A DNA stretch of 64,000 nt, taken from NCBI RefSeq assembly GCF_017353415.1, contig NZ_JAFMPX010000008.1, positions 1-64,000 on the forward strand. The letters are read 5' to 3'. Under the pieces are notes generated by a model, which was given only the letters and a program-made list of their open reading frames with translations, did not search any database and had not been told where the DNA came from. Numbering within the stretch: position 1 is the first letter of the stretch; each line of letters begins with the position of its first letter. Source of the DNA: Arthrobacter sp. E3 (lineage in GTDB: Bacteria > Actinomycetota > Actinomycetes > Actinomycetales > Micrococcaceae). Positions 17,015-25,908 of the stretch are shown piece after piece. The translations under genes and the position numbers were made by a program.

Positions 17015-17880
17015 GCATTTTGGAAATCCTGCTGGAGCCGCTCAGCTACGCCTTCATGCAGCGTGCCGTGGCAGTGACGGTGATCGCCTCAGTGGTCTGC
17101 GCGGTCCTGTCATGCTGGCTGGTCCTGATTGGCTGGTCGCTCATGGGCGACGCCGTCTCCCACGCCGTTCTGCCCGGAGTCGCCCTGGCCTACATTGTCG
17201 GGGCACCGTTCGCCATTGGCGCCGTGCTGTTCGGCTTTTTGGCCGTGGCGCTAATCGGGGCGGTGCGTGATACGAGCCGCGTCAAGGAAGATGCCGCCAT
17301 CGGCATAGTCTTCAGCACGCTCTTTGCGTTGGGCTTGGTGCTGATCTCGGTCACACCCAGCCAGACGGACCTTACGCACATTATCTTCGGCAACCTCCTG
17401 GGACTCAGTCACGGTGACCTCATTCAGGTGGTGCTGCTGGGCACCATCACGTTCGCCATTCTCATCTTCAAGCGCAAGGACTTCACCCTCTACGCCTTTG
17501 ACCCCACCCACGCCCACGCCATCGGGCTGAACCCACGCCTTCTTGGCGCCTTGCTGCTGGGATTGCTGGCATTGACCTCCGTGGTGGCGCTCCAAGCGGT
17601 GGGCGTGGTGTTGGTGGTTGCCATGCTGATCATTCCCGGCGCGACCGCCTACCTGCTCACCGACCGGTTCGGGCGCATGCTCGTATTGGCGCCGTCCATC
17701 GCCGCTGTTTGCGCCGTGGTGGGCCTGTATGCCAGCTATTATCTGGATGCCGCGTCAGGTGGGATGGTGGTGTTGGCCCAAGGAGTGGCCTTTGCCCTCG
17801 TCTACCTGTTCAGCCCGCGGCACGGGTTGGTGGTCACCCGGATTACGGCAGCACGACGCCGGAAGCTGGCTGCCGTCTGA
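17011..17880 (+). CDS. Metal ABC transporter permease
   Basis: Membrane channel subunit of the ABC-3 (MntB/SitC/ZnuB) family, 289 residues with about eight hydrophobic helices. The GDAVSHAVLPG segment near residue 47 is the family signature, and DPTHAHAIGLN lies near the ATPase coupling loop. The GTG start overlaps the ATPase stop by 4 bases. It is the last gene of the operon; an SGNH hydrolase gene follows after 106 bases in the same direction but looks independent. Confidence 0.95.
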   Translation: MSILEILLEPLSYAFMQRAVAVTVIASVVCAVLSCWLVLIGWSLMGDAVSHAVLPGVALAYIVGAPFAIGAVLFGFLAVALIGAVRDTSRVKEDAAIGIVFSTLFALGLVLISVTPSQTDLTHIIFGNLLGLSHGDLIQVVLLGTITFAILIFKRKDFTLYAFDPTHAHAIGLNPRLLGALLLGLLALTSVVALQAVGVVLVVAMLIIPGATAYLLTDRFGRMLVLAPSIAAVCAVVGLYASYYLDAASGGMVVLAQGVAFALVYLFSPRHGLVVTRITAARRRKLAAV

Positions 17881-17986
17881 GGCCCACCGCATTTGGCCCG
17901 CCATAGGTGCGGCGCGGCCACGCGGCATGGAATAGTGAACTGGCCAGGCTATTTCGGCCCGCACCGACCCAGGAAGAGCGCCCATC

Positions 17987-19174
17987 GTGAATTGGACCAC
18001 AACAACACCCATCCCGGACGAATTCTTCAGAGGTGCCCTTGAGCTTGAACGAACGGCACGGGGGACTGTGCCGCACCGATTACCAGCGGCGGCGCGCGCC
18101 CAGGCCAACAACGACCCACAACTGCTGATGGCGGAGTCCCAGCCCTCAGGTGTAAGAATCGCTTTCAGAACCAGCGCCACCGAGCTCGAGTTGGAGACCG
18201 TGCGTTCACTGGCCACCTATCTGGGCGCGCCGGCACGCCCTGACGGCATCATCGAGCTGGTTGTCAATGGGGTGTTGCTGGGTTCCTCGACGACCAGCGG
18301 CGGGAACACCACCACGATCGACATGGCCACGGGTGCTGCAAGCCTGGACACCGGCTCGCCCTGCATCAGCCGCTTTTCGCTGCTCCCCGACGGAATCAAG
18401 AACGTTGAATTGTGGCTGCCCCACAATGAGACCACGGAGCTCATAGCGTTGCGTGCCAACGCACCCGTGGAAGTTGCCCCGCCAAGCAGGCTCCCAGTCT
18501 GGCTCCACCACGGCAGCTCCATCAGCCACGGATCCAATGCCACGAGCCCGACGGGGACGTGGCCGGCGGTTGCCGCACGCCGGGGCGGCGTTGAGCTGGT
18601 CAATCTGGGCTTCGGCGGCAGTGCACTGCTAGATCCCTTCACTGCCCGCACCATCCGGGAGACCCCGGCGGATGTGATAAGCATCAAAATAGGCATCAAC
18701 CTCGTCAACCTCGACCTCATGCGCCTGCGCGCATTCGGGCCCGCAGTCCACGGATTCCTGGACACCATCCGCGACGGCCACCCCCACACCCCGCTGCTTG
18801 TCATCTCGCCCATCCACTGCGCAATCCACGAGGACACTCCCGGCCCGGGAGCCTTCGACATGGAGGCACTGGCTGCCGGGCGAATGCGATTCATTGCAAC
18901 CGGCGACCCGGCGGAGACTGCGGCTGGGAAGCTCACGCTTCGGGTGATTCGCGGCGAGTTGGAACGGATCGTGCGGGAACGCTCGGCAGGCGACGGGAAC
19001 CTGTACCACCTTGACGGACAGGAACTCTATGGTGGTGCCGACGCCGTTCGGCTTCCTTTGTCCGACGCTTTGCACCCCGATGCGGCAACACACCAGCTGA
19101 TGGGGGAACGCTTCGCGCAACTGGCCTTCTCTGCAGGAGCGGCATTGGCCCGAAAGGAAGACTCGAACGGGTGA
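17987..19174 (+). CDS. SGNH/GDSL hydrolase family protein
   Basis: Probable carbohydrate esterase or lipase-like hydrolase of the SGNH superfamily. The 395-residue product has an N-terminal beta-rich region (about 1-160) and a C-terminal SGNH domain. Block I serine lies in HHGSSISHG (about 174-182), the glycine block in NLGFGGSA, the asparagine block in KIGINLVN and the Asp/His pair in DALHPDAATH near 360. No signal peptide is visible, so it is probably intracellular. ATG start. The two-domain layout resembles sialate or acetylxylan esterases of bacterial sugar clusters, but the substrate cannot be told here. Confidence 0.88.
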   Translation: MNWTTTTPIPDEFFRGALELERTARGTVPHRLPAAARAQANNDPQLLMAESQPSGVRIAFRTSATELELETVRSLATYLGAPARPDGIIELVVNGVLLGSSTTSGGNTTTIDMATGAASLDTGSPCISRFSLLPDGIKNVELWLPHNETTELIALRANAPVEVAPPSRLPVWLHHGSSISHGSNATSPTGTWPAVAARRGGVELVNLGFGGSALLDPFTARTIRETPADVISIKIGINLVNLDLMRLRAFGPAVHGFLDTIRDGHPHTPLLVISPIHCAIHEDTPGPGAFDMEALAAGRMRFIATGDPAETAAGKLTLRVIRGELERIVRERSAGDGNLYHLDGQELYGGADAVRLPLSDALHPDAATHQLMGERFAQLAFSAGAALARKEDSNG

Positions 19175-19228
19175 CTTTTTACCTGGGGCACGGCGACCGT
19201 GGACTTGCGGCTGACCGGCTTGTTGGTG

Positions 19229-19541
19229 GTGCGCCATTTGGCGGCTCAGGTACTCCATCAATGTCACGCCAGACGGGTGCGTTGATCACCCCGCAATGCT
19301 GCCGGATCAGGAAGTCCACCTTTACTGGGCAGAGAACATAGCCCGTGCAGATGCCCTGCTGTTGGGCCTTCTGGCCCACCAGGTGATGGAGGAAACTTAA
19401 CGGCCCCCAGCCTCCGATTCGAAGCCGGACTGGACGCATGCCTCGCCAGCGCAGTGCAAAAGCTGAAGGAAGCCCACGGGGAACGGGGCTGTTCGTGGGA
19501 GGGGTGACGCTTCGTCTGGCTGGCCGCGTTACCCCTAGAAA
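19229..19541 (+). pseudogene. Relic of a dihydrofolate-reductase-family (RibD C-terminal-like) gene
   Basis: Three short stretches of one family appear in order but in three different frames. 19245-19397 reads LRYSINVTPDGC, then DQEVHLYWAENIARADALLLG and ends at TAA 19398. Near 19451 a second frame reads AVQKLKEAHGERG. Near 19489 a third reads LFVGGVTLRLAG. Intact members of the family have these segments along about 180 residues of one frame. There is no start with a Shine-Dalgarno, and the C-terminal part is missing. It sits between the SGNH hydrolase and the terminator of the hexosaminidase gene. Confidence 0.6.
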
Positions 19542-19558
19542 TTCCACTGGCAGCAAAA

Positions 19559-19588
19559 AGCCGGGCACCCTCGGCAGGGTGCCCGGCT
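19559..19588 (-). terminator. Intrinsic terminator of the GH20 hexosaminidase transcript
   Basis: Perfect 13-base arms (19559-19571 and 19576-19588) with a 4-base loop; on the minus strand the stem is followed by a T-run (complement of 19555-19559). It lies 17 bases past the hexosaminidase stop and closes the minus-strand ROK/ABC/sulfatase/GH20 block. Confidence 0.85.
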
Positions 19589-19604
19589 CATTTAGCGCTC
19601 GTGC

Positions 19605-22403
19605 TTAGTGCGTGCTGGAGTGTCGTCGCGAGACGGCCAACGTGAGCAGGCCGGCGATCAGCGCCAGAAGTGCACCACCAATCAACAGTGATGACGTGCT
19701 GCCTGTGTTGGCCAAGTCATCAGTGCTGTTCCCATTGGACGGAGCCGTGGTGTGCACCGTCCCTTGCGTTGCAACTGCACTTGTGGTGCTGTCCGTGGCC
19801 GGGGTTGTAGCTGGTTTCGTGGTGGCCGGGTCGGTTGCCGGCTTCGTGGTGGCGGGCGGCGTGGTGTCGTCGCTCGGCTCCGTGGTTGCCGGGGGAGTGG
19901 TCTCAGGAACTTCTGCAGCGATCCTCATGCCGGCAAAGCCGATGAGAATCCCTTCGGCATCCTGGACCGTGACTGTGAAGTCGCCCGGTGCTGCGTCCGT
20001 GGGTATGGTCAGGGGGGCTTCGCCTGCAGCATTGCTGCGCACCCATTCGGTGGTGGCCGGGCCGGTGCCGGGCTCGGCGGCGAGGGCTTGGATGCCTTCG
20101 CCGGGCGTGCCGGCAGCAAGGCCGTGGACTGCTGCGAGGAGCCATGAGTTGGCTGGCAGGTTTTTCATCGTGAGGTATTCCCCGCCGTTGAACACGGTCG
20201 CGGGGATGCCCAGGTCAACGGGAGAGTTTTCCGGCAGTGTTGCCAGATCCACCACAGCTGGTGCGGTTTCCGGTGCCGCCGGTGCGGTACTCCAGTTGAC
20301 GCCGGCAGTATTGAAGTGGTTCAGCCCCTCAAGTGCCATGCGACCGCCGAGCTTGCCGGCACGCTTTGCGAAGTCTGCGTAGTTGCGGTTTGCCTGCTGC
20401 GACCATCCCACTTCGGCCGTGGCCAGAGTGCGGGGGTATTGGTAGCTTTCGGTCTGGTCCATGCCGCGGATCCATTCGCCCCACTGCACGGTTTCGACGC
20501 CGAGAATGCGGTCATCGCCGATGCCGGTAATGTATTGTGCCGGATCCCAGTCGTAGTGCGTCTGCAATGTGCACGGACCGCTACAGGCCCAGGTTCCGCC
20601 GAACTGCTCGGAATTGTCCTGCTTCTGCGGAATGTACGTCTTGGGGGCGGGGGAGAGGATGACCTTGGCGTCATTCTTGATGATCTTGTCGGCCTCGCTC
20701 TTCCCACCGCCGATCCACAGCTGGATGACGGAGTTGGGCGGCAAATCAGCGGAGCCATATTCGTTCCAGCCAATGACGCGCTTGTCCAGGTCGTTGACCT
20801 GCTTGGTGAAGGCCTTGATCATTTTGTTGTAGTCGGGGGTCTTTGTAACATGTGACTCGTCGCCGCCAATGTGGATGAACGGGCCGGGCGTCATGGCTGC
20901 CAGCTGGGTCAGGACTTCCTTGGTGAATTCATAGGTGGCGGGGTTGTCGGCGTCAAAGGAACTGACTCCCACATCGCCGGTGCCCTGCGCATCAGGGGTG
21001 GCGTTGCCTGGTTTGGGCTTGGGTGCGGACTTGGCCGAGTTCAGCTCTGGAATCGCGTGGAGGGCTGCAGTGGTGTGGCCGGGCATGTCAATTTCCGGGA
21101 TCACCATCATGCCGTTGTCTCCGGCGTACTTCACGATGTCCTGGTAGTCGGACTTGGAGTAGGAGCCGGTGTGGCCCACCTCGCTCTGACTGCCGTTTGT
21201 GTTCATGGCCGTCTTGCCGGAAATGTCCGTCAAATCCGTGTACTTGATCCCGGCAGGGTTGTCGGCCGCGGCCGGCTGATCGATGGCGATGCGCCAGCCC
21301 TGATCGTCGGTCAAGTGGATGTGCAGGCGGTTCATCTTGAACTGTGCGGCGTTGTCGATGTGCTCCTTCATTTCATCCACGGTGTAGAAGGAACGGGCCA
21401 CATCGATGCCAACGCCGCGGTGCTCGTAGCGGGGGTAGTCGCTGATGACCACACCCTCTACGGTCCAAGGCGTGTGTACCGTGGTTTGGGATTCAATCCA
21501 CTGTGGGAACAGCTGGCGCAGCGTCTGGACGCCGTTCAAAGCACCGGCTGCGGTATTGGCGGCAACTTTCACCCCGTTGGCATCGGCCTGCAGCGTGTAG
21601 CTTTCGGGCTTGTCTTCAGAAAGTTCTGCCCCCACTGTGAAGGCAACGTCGTTGGCTGTGGCGGTTCCTTCGACCACCGGCAGAGCGAAGCCGGTGCTCT
21701 TGCGTGCCTTTTGCGCAAAGTAGGTGGCTGCTGCCACGGCGTCGCCGCTGGCCACGATCTTGCTCGAAGGTAGCAGGCGGAACGTGCCGTCGGCCGTGGT
21801 GGCGGATTCGGCGGGCTGTGGAACCAGCGCCAGGGAGTCGGGAAGAATCGGCTGTGGCTTTGCGTAGATTTCAAATTCTGAAATCGAGTACCCATAGGCG
21901 GCCCAGCGCTTGGCACCCTGCATGCGGATGAACTTGGTGTTGGCTACGTCCAGCTGCTCCACGTCAACGCGGCCAGGGCCTGTGGCGGAGGTGATCACTT
22001 TGACGTCCGTCCACGCGACGCCGTCGGCGGACGTCTGTAGCGTGTACTCCCTTGCAGCGGCATTGGGCCAGGTGATCTTCACATGGTCAATGGGGCCAGC
22101 CACGGCGAGTTCAACCTGAAACCACGTTGCGTCAACGTAGTTGGAGGACCAGCGGGTGCCGGTGTTGTTATCAATCGCCTTGTCGACAGTGTTTCCCGAC
22201 GCCGCAGATTCAACACTGGAGGCCGTGGCTGTTCCGGTCAACGCCAAGTTGGCCGGATATTCTATGGGTGTATGGGGCGGGACCACAATGGGTGCCGCTT
22301 GCGCCGGGGTGGCAATGAACGTTGTGGGCAGGACAGCAGCAAACAAACCGAGGGCGGCGGCGCAGGCGAGCCCGGCCGTCGTCGTTCTTTTCAAAGCTCT
22401 CAA
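19605..22403 (-). CDS. Secreted, wall-anchored GH20 beta-N-acetylhexosaminidase
   Basis: Extracellular exo-hexosaminidase that removes terminal beta-GlcNAc or GalNAc. The 932-residue precursor has, in order, a signal peptide (cleavage after TPAQA, about residue 37), an F5/8 type C (CBM32-like) domain (about 50-170), a GH20b domain (about 190-315), the GH20 barrel beginning at RYEHRGVGIDVARS, with catalytic pair Asp-Glu in GGDESH (about 512-516), a beta-rich region, a Pro/Thr-rich spacer and a C-terminal LANTG signal, membrane helix and basic tail. LAxTG is the class E sortase motif typical of high-G+C actinobacteria. The start appears to be TTG at 22403. It follows the sulfatase gene by 70 bases and may share its transcript. 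Confidence 0.93.
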   Translation of the reverse strand: MRALKRTTTAGLACAAALGLFAAVLPTTFIATPAQAAPIVVPPHTPIEYPANLALTGTATASSVESAASGNTVDKAIDNNTGTRWSSNYVDATWFQVELAVAGPIDHVKITWPNAAAREYTLQTSADGVAWTDVKVITSATGPGRVDVEQLDVANTKFIRMQGAKRWAAYGYSISEFEIYAKPQPILPDSLALVPQPAESATTADGTFRLLPSSKIVASGDAVAAATYFAQKARKSTGFALPVVEGTATANDVAFTVGAELSEDKPESYTLQADANGVKVAANTAAGALNGVQTLRQLFPQWIESQTTVHTPWTVEGVVISDYPRYEHRGVGIDVARSFYTVDEMKEHIDNAAQFKMNRLHIHLTDDQGWRIAIDQPAAADNPAGIKYTDLTDISGKTAMNTNGSQSEVGHTGSYSKSDYQDIVKYAGDNGMMVIPEIDMPGHTTAALHAIPELNSAKSAPKPKPGNATPDAQGTGDVGVSSFDADNPATYEFTKEVLTQLAAMTPGPFIHIGGDESHVTKTPDYNKMIKAFTKQVNDLDKRVIGWNEYGSADLPPNSVIQLWIGGGKSEADKIIKNDAKVILSPAPKTYIPQKQDNSEQFGGTWACSGPCTLQTHYDWDPAQYITGIGDDRILGVETVQWGEWIRGMDQTESYQYPRTLATAEVGWSQQANRNYADFAKRAGKLGGRMALEGLNHFNTAGVNWSTAPAAPETAPAVVDLATLPENSPVDLGIPATVFNGGEYLTMKNLPANSWLLAAVHGLAAGTPGEGIQALAAEPGTGPATTEWVRSNAAGEAPLTIPTDAAPGDFTVTVQDAEGILIGFAGMRIAAEVPETTPPATTEPSDDTTPPATTKPATDPATTKPATTPATDSTTSAVATQGTVHTTAPSNGNSTDDLANTGSTSSLLIGGALLALIAGLLTLAVSRRHSSTH

Positions 22404-22473
22404 TCAAGTACTCGCTTAACTATTCTTGGACCTCAAGCGGCATCCGTTGGGTGGGATTGTGCAGTGCTGAAAT

Positions 22474-23979
22474 TTATGCCGTGATGAAACGTTCGACGGC
22501 GGTCGCTGGGCGGACGCGCTCGTCTTCGGGGATGTCGCCGGCAAAAGCAAGCCACTGTGCAAACTTGTCTCCCCGCTCAACGAGCTGGTGATACATGGCC
22601 TTGCGCATGGTGCTGACCCGCTCACGGTAGATGGGCACATCGATGACGTTGAGGAGCTCGTCGGGATCGGCAATCATGTCGTAGAACTCGTCGATGCCTT
22701 CAGGGTTGGCGATGTACTTCACTTCCTTGTTGCGGATCATGCGCTGGGCATAGGGGAAGTGGTGTCCGTGGAATTCACACAGGATGTCCTCGCGCCAACC
22801 ATCCACGTCCTCACCCGCAGCCAGCGGCAGCAAGCTGCTGCCATGAACGCCAGAGGCGTCCGCCCCGGCAATGTCATGGAACGTGGCCGTGAAGTCTAGC
22901 AGACTGACAAACTTGTCCTCGCGGCGTTCCTGTTCGCCGGGGAGGGCAAGAATAGCCGGTATGCGGTAAATGTCCTCATACATGGCCGGACCCTTGTCGT
23001 TGAGCCGGTGCGCACCCGTGAACTCTCCATGGTCAGCGGTGAACATGACCGCGGTGGAGTCCGTGAGCCCCAACTCGTCAAGAACTGCCAGAATGCGTCC
23101 AATTTCATGGTCGATCATGGACACGTAGCCCCAGTACACGGCAGTGATCTTTTTCCACTCATCCACGGTGAAGCAGTCCGTGGACCAGTACTCGGCATAC
23201 GTTTGCTGAATCATGGGCTTGCCATGGAATGTCTCGGCAAACGATCCGGGCAGCTCAACCGTGTCAGGATCCACCATGTCGTACCATTCACGGGGAATCA
23301 GGTACGGCAGGTGCGGCCCAAAGATGTGGCAGGAGAGGAAGAACGGTGTTCCGTCATCCTCCTGTAGCGCCCCGGCCGCAAACTCACGCAGTTTGGCGAT
23401 GGTCTGGTCCGCCAGGAAGGCCTCAAACGTGGCTCCTGTCGGCTGATCCGTCACACCGGCGATCAAGTGTCCTTGGCTGCCATCAGCCCGCGTGGTGTAC
23501 ACGGGGCTGGAGATGTGGAAGTCGGGGTAGTCGTTGGCCTTGAGCCAGTCCTCGTAGCCCGGGTCATCAAAAACATTCAGCGCCCCCGGCAGGTGGATGC
23601 CCTCAAAGCCGTAAAACTCCGGGCCACGGTCCTTGCCCACATGCCACTTGCCCACGTGCCCCAACCGGTAGCCCTGATCGATCAGTGCTGCGGAGAACGT
23701 GGGAAGGCCCTCGGGGAGTTCCTCCCGGTGTCCAGAGTTCCACTCATAGTTGGCGAGTAAACCGTGTTCGAACGGCTGGAGCCCCGTGAGCAGGCTGGCA
23801 CGCGCAGGAGTACAGATGGCGGTGGGCGTGTAGGCCCTGTCAAAAGTGGTTCCCCGTGCGGCCAGCCGGTCAAGGTTGGGGGTGTGGTTGGAGGTGTTGC
23901 CGTAACAGCCCAGAGTATCGATGCGCTGCTGGTCCGTCATCAGGAACAGCATGTTTTGGCGTGGTGTTGCAGAGTTCAT
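22474..23979 (-). CDS. Cysteine-type sulfatase
   Basis: Sulfate-ester hydrolase of the alkaline-phosphatase superfamily, 501 residues. The activation motif CTPAR (56-60) means Cys56 is converted to formylglycine by a maturation enzyme, which is not encoded in the window. Metal-site residues fit MTDQQ near 14-18 and FTADHGEF further on. There is no signal peptide, so it should act in the cytoplasm on imported sulfate esters. The ATG follows the binding-protein stop by 6 bases, with AAGG inside that gene's end. Its place after an SsuABC-like importer parallels the atsRBC-atsA sulfate-ester operon of Pseudomonas; here the cluster also carries a hexosaminidase and a ROK regulator, which suggests sulfated sugars. 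Confidence 0.93.
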   Translation of the reverse strand: MNSATPRQNMLFLMTDQQRIDTLGCYGNTSNHTPNLDRLAARGTTFDRAYTPTAICTPARASLLTGLQPFEHGLLANYEWNSGHREELPEGLPTFSAALIDQGYRLGHVGKWHVGKDRGPEFYGFEGIHLPGALNVFDDPGYEDWLKANDYPDFHISSPVYTTRADGSQGHLIAGVTDQPTGATFEAFLADQTIAKLREFAAGALQEDDGTPFFLSCHIFGPHLPYLIPREWYDMVDPDTVELPGSFAETFHGKPMIQQTYAEYWSTDCFTVDEWKKITAVYWGYVSMIDHEIGRILAVLDELGLTDSTAVMFTADHGEFTGAHRLNDKGPAMYEDIYRIPAILALPGEQERREDKFVSLLDFTATFHDIAGADASGVHGSSLLPLAAGEDVDGWREDILCEFHGHHFPYAQRMIRNKEVKYIANPEGIDEFYDMIADPDELLNVIDVPIYRERVSTMRKAMYHQLVERGDKFAQWLAFAGDIPEDERVRPATAVERFITA

Positions 23980-23985
23980 TGAAAG

Positions 23986-25011
23986 CTATACCTTAGGTGC
24001 GGCGACGAACAGTTCGGAGTTGTAGAAGGTCTTGGGATCAACCACGGCAGGGATCTTGTCGGCGGCCTTGAACTGCTCCTGCAGGGCATTCAACCAGGTG
24101 TAGACGGTGCCCTTGGAGGAAAGGTCTTCCAGTTCCTTGGAAGTGAACAGCTTGGCCACGCTGGCTTGCGAGGCCATGTCTTCTTCCTTGAGCTTGAGGA
24201 ACTTGGCCGTGGCTGCGATGGTCTTGTCCTGGTTGTCGAAGCGGTAGTCGTTGGCGCTCTTGATCACCGAGATGAAGTTGGTTGCCAGTTCCTTGTCCTT
24301 CGCGCCGCGGCCCGGACCTGCCACGAAGGTGGAGGGGAACGTGAGCTGGTCGATGAAGTCCTCGTTGGAGAACAGCTCGACGAGGTCCGGCTGGCCCTTC
24401 TTGGCACTGTCGATCAGCGGGTACCACAGTGCTGCGCCGTCAATTTGCTTGGCGGCGAAGGCTGCCACGATGGCCGGCGGCTCCATGGCGATAATGTCGA
24501 AGTCTTCGCGGGTCAAGCCTTCCTTCTCCAAAGCCAATGAGAACAACTGGTCGCCGGAGGTACCGGTGGGGATGGCCACCTTCTTGCCCTTCAAAGCGGC
24601 GAGAGTCTTGAATTCAGGCTGGGAGATGATGCGGTCAGCGTTGGAGACGGAGTTTACGGCCCAGATCTCGGCCTTGCCGGAGGCTGGCAGCCAGAGGGCA
24701 CCGGAGCCGATGTAGGCCACGTCGACGTTGTTGGTGCCCAGTGCCTGGATGGCCAGCGGGCCGTTGGTGAAGGGAAGGTACTTCGGCTTCAGGCCGGCCT
24801 TGGCCCAGTAGCCTTCCTGATCAGCAACAGCCATGAGGCCTGCACCGTTGTAGTCGGCAATGTAGCCAACCTTGATCTCCACTAGATCCTTCGCTGCCGG
24901 TGCGCCGGCTGAACCGGCGTCGTCCTTCGCGCCGCAGGCGGCCAGCAGCGAGATGGCTGCGGCCCCCATGGAGAGCTGAAGTACATTGCGGCGGGAAATT
25001 GAAGCGGACAT
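23986..25011 (-). CDS. ABC transporter substrate-binding lipoprotein, SsuA/TauA/NitT type
   Basis: Extracytoplasmic binding protein of the nitrate/sulfonate/taurine importer group, 341 residues. The N-terminus has a twin-arginine-like SRRNVL segment (6-11) and lipobox LLAAC (Cys26), so it may be a Tat-exported lipoprotein. The NitT/TauT fold is evident in VGYIADYNGAGL, DVAYIGSGA and the GTSGDQLF loop. The ATG at 25011 has a GGAGGA Shine-Dalgarno, which fixes the start downstream of a longer open frame. It lies between the ATPase and the sulfatase genes. The ligand is not known; a sulfate ester is inferred from the sulfatase. Confidence 0.92.
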   Translation of the reverse strand: MSASISRRNVLQLSMGAAAISLLAACGAKDDAGSAGAPAAKDLVEIKVGYIADYNGAGLMAVADQEGYWAKAGLKPKYLPFTNGPLAIQALGTNNVDVAYIGSGALWLPASGKAEIWAVNSVSNADRIISQPEFKTLAALKGKKVAIPTGTSGDQLFSLALEKEGLTREDFDIIAMEPPAIVAAFAAKQIDGAALWYPLIDSAKKGQPDLVELFSNEDFIDQLTFPSTFVAGPGRGAKDKELATNFISVIKSANDYRFDNQDKTIAATAKFLKLKEEDMASQASVAKLFTSKELEDLSSKGTVYTWLNALQEQFKAADKIPAVVDPKTFYNSELFVAAPKV

Positions 25012-25096
25012 GGGTCCTCCTGATTGTGTGCGTTCCATCGTCGGAGCGCGGCTAAATGTTTGGAAAGTCGAAAAGAGTGCGGTGGATGCGCCAGTG

Positions 25097-25894
25097 CTAC
25101 TGGTGGGCTTCGGCAACGCCGGGCTGGTGGTAAACGGCGGCCCAAACCTCGGAGCGGAGTTTTGCGAACTCGTCGGAAAGCCGCATTTTTTCCGTACGGG
25201 GGTAGGGCAGGTCGATCTTGATTTCCTTGAAGATCCGTCCGGGCCTTGCTGCCATGACGATCACGCGGGACGCCAGAAACACCGATTCGTCCACGTCGTG
25301 GGTGACAAACATGACGGTGCGGCGTTCCTTGGTCCAGGTTTCCAGCAGTTGTTCCTGCATGTGGACACGGGTTAGCGCGTCCAAGGCGCCGAAAGGCTCA
25401 TCCATGAGAAGGATCTCCGGGTTTACGGCGTATGCGCGGGCAATGGCACAGCGCTGTTTCATGCCGCCGGAGAGCTCCTTGGGCAGGGCCTCCGCAAAAT
25501 GTGACAGGCCCACCAGTTCAAGGTAGTGGTCAACAATGGTGCGGCGTTCCTTCGCCGGCACCTTCTTCAGCTCCAGTCCAAACTCCACGTTCTTACGGAC
25601 GGTCAGCCAAGGAAAAAGTGCGTACTGCTGAAAGATGACGCCCGTGCGGGTGCTGGGGCCGGTGACGGGCCGGTCATCAACCATGACGCGGCCGCTGGTG
25701 GGTTCGAGCAGCCCTGCCGCCGCGTTGAGCATGGTGGACTTGCCGCAGCCGGAGGGACCCACGACGGTGACGAACTCGCCGTCGGCAATGTCCAGGTTCA
25801 CGCCGTCGAGCGCGGTGAAGGTGTTGCCGGTCAGGGTGAACTCTTGGCGCAGATCCTCGAAACGGATCATGGCGTTGTTTGTTGTATTTGTCAT
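25097..25894 (-). CDS. ABC transporter ATP-binding protein, SsuB/TauB type
   Basis: ATPase of the sulfonate/taurine-type importer, 265 residues, cytoplasmic. Walker A GPSGCGKST (about 46-54), Q-loop FQQYALFPW, signature LSGGM, Walker B LLMDEPF and H-loop THDV are intact. Translation control looks odd: the Shine-Dalgarno TAAGGA overlaps the permease stop codon and is separated from the ATG by an unbroken run of 11 cytosines (complement of 25895-25905). Confidence 0.95.
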   Translation of the reverse strand: MTNTTNNAMIRFEDLRQEFTLTGNTFTALDGVNLDIADGEFVTVVGPSGCGKSTMLNAAAGLLEPTSGRVMVDDRPVTGPSTRTGVIFQQYALFPWLTVRKNVEFGLELKKVPAKERRTIVDHYLELVGLSHFAEALPKELSGGMKQRCAIARAYAVNPEILLMDEPFGALDALTRVHMQEQLLETWTKERRTVMFVTHDVDESVFLASRVIVMAARPGRIFKEIKIDLPYPRTEKMRLSDEFAKLRSEVWAAVYHQPGVAEAHQ

Positions 25895-25905
25895 GGGGGG
25901 GGGGG
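25895..25905 (-). repeat. Poly-C tract between Shine-Dalgarno and ATG of the ssuB-like gene
   Basis: Eleven consecutive G on the plus strand, C on the mRNA, fill the whole spacer between AAGGA and the ATG. Tract length sets SD-start spacing; 11 is longer than the usual 5-9, and homopolymers of this length are prone to slippage. Confidence 0.8.
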
Positions 25906-25908
25906 TCC

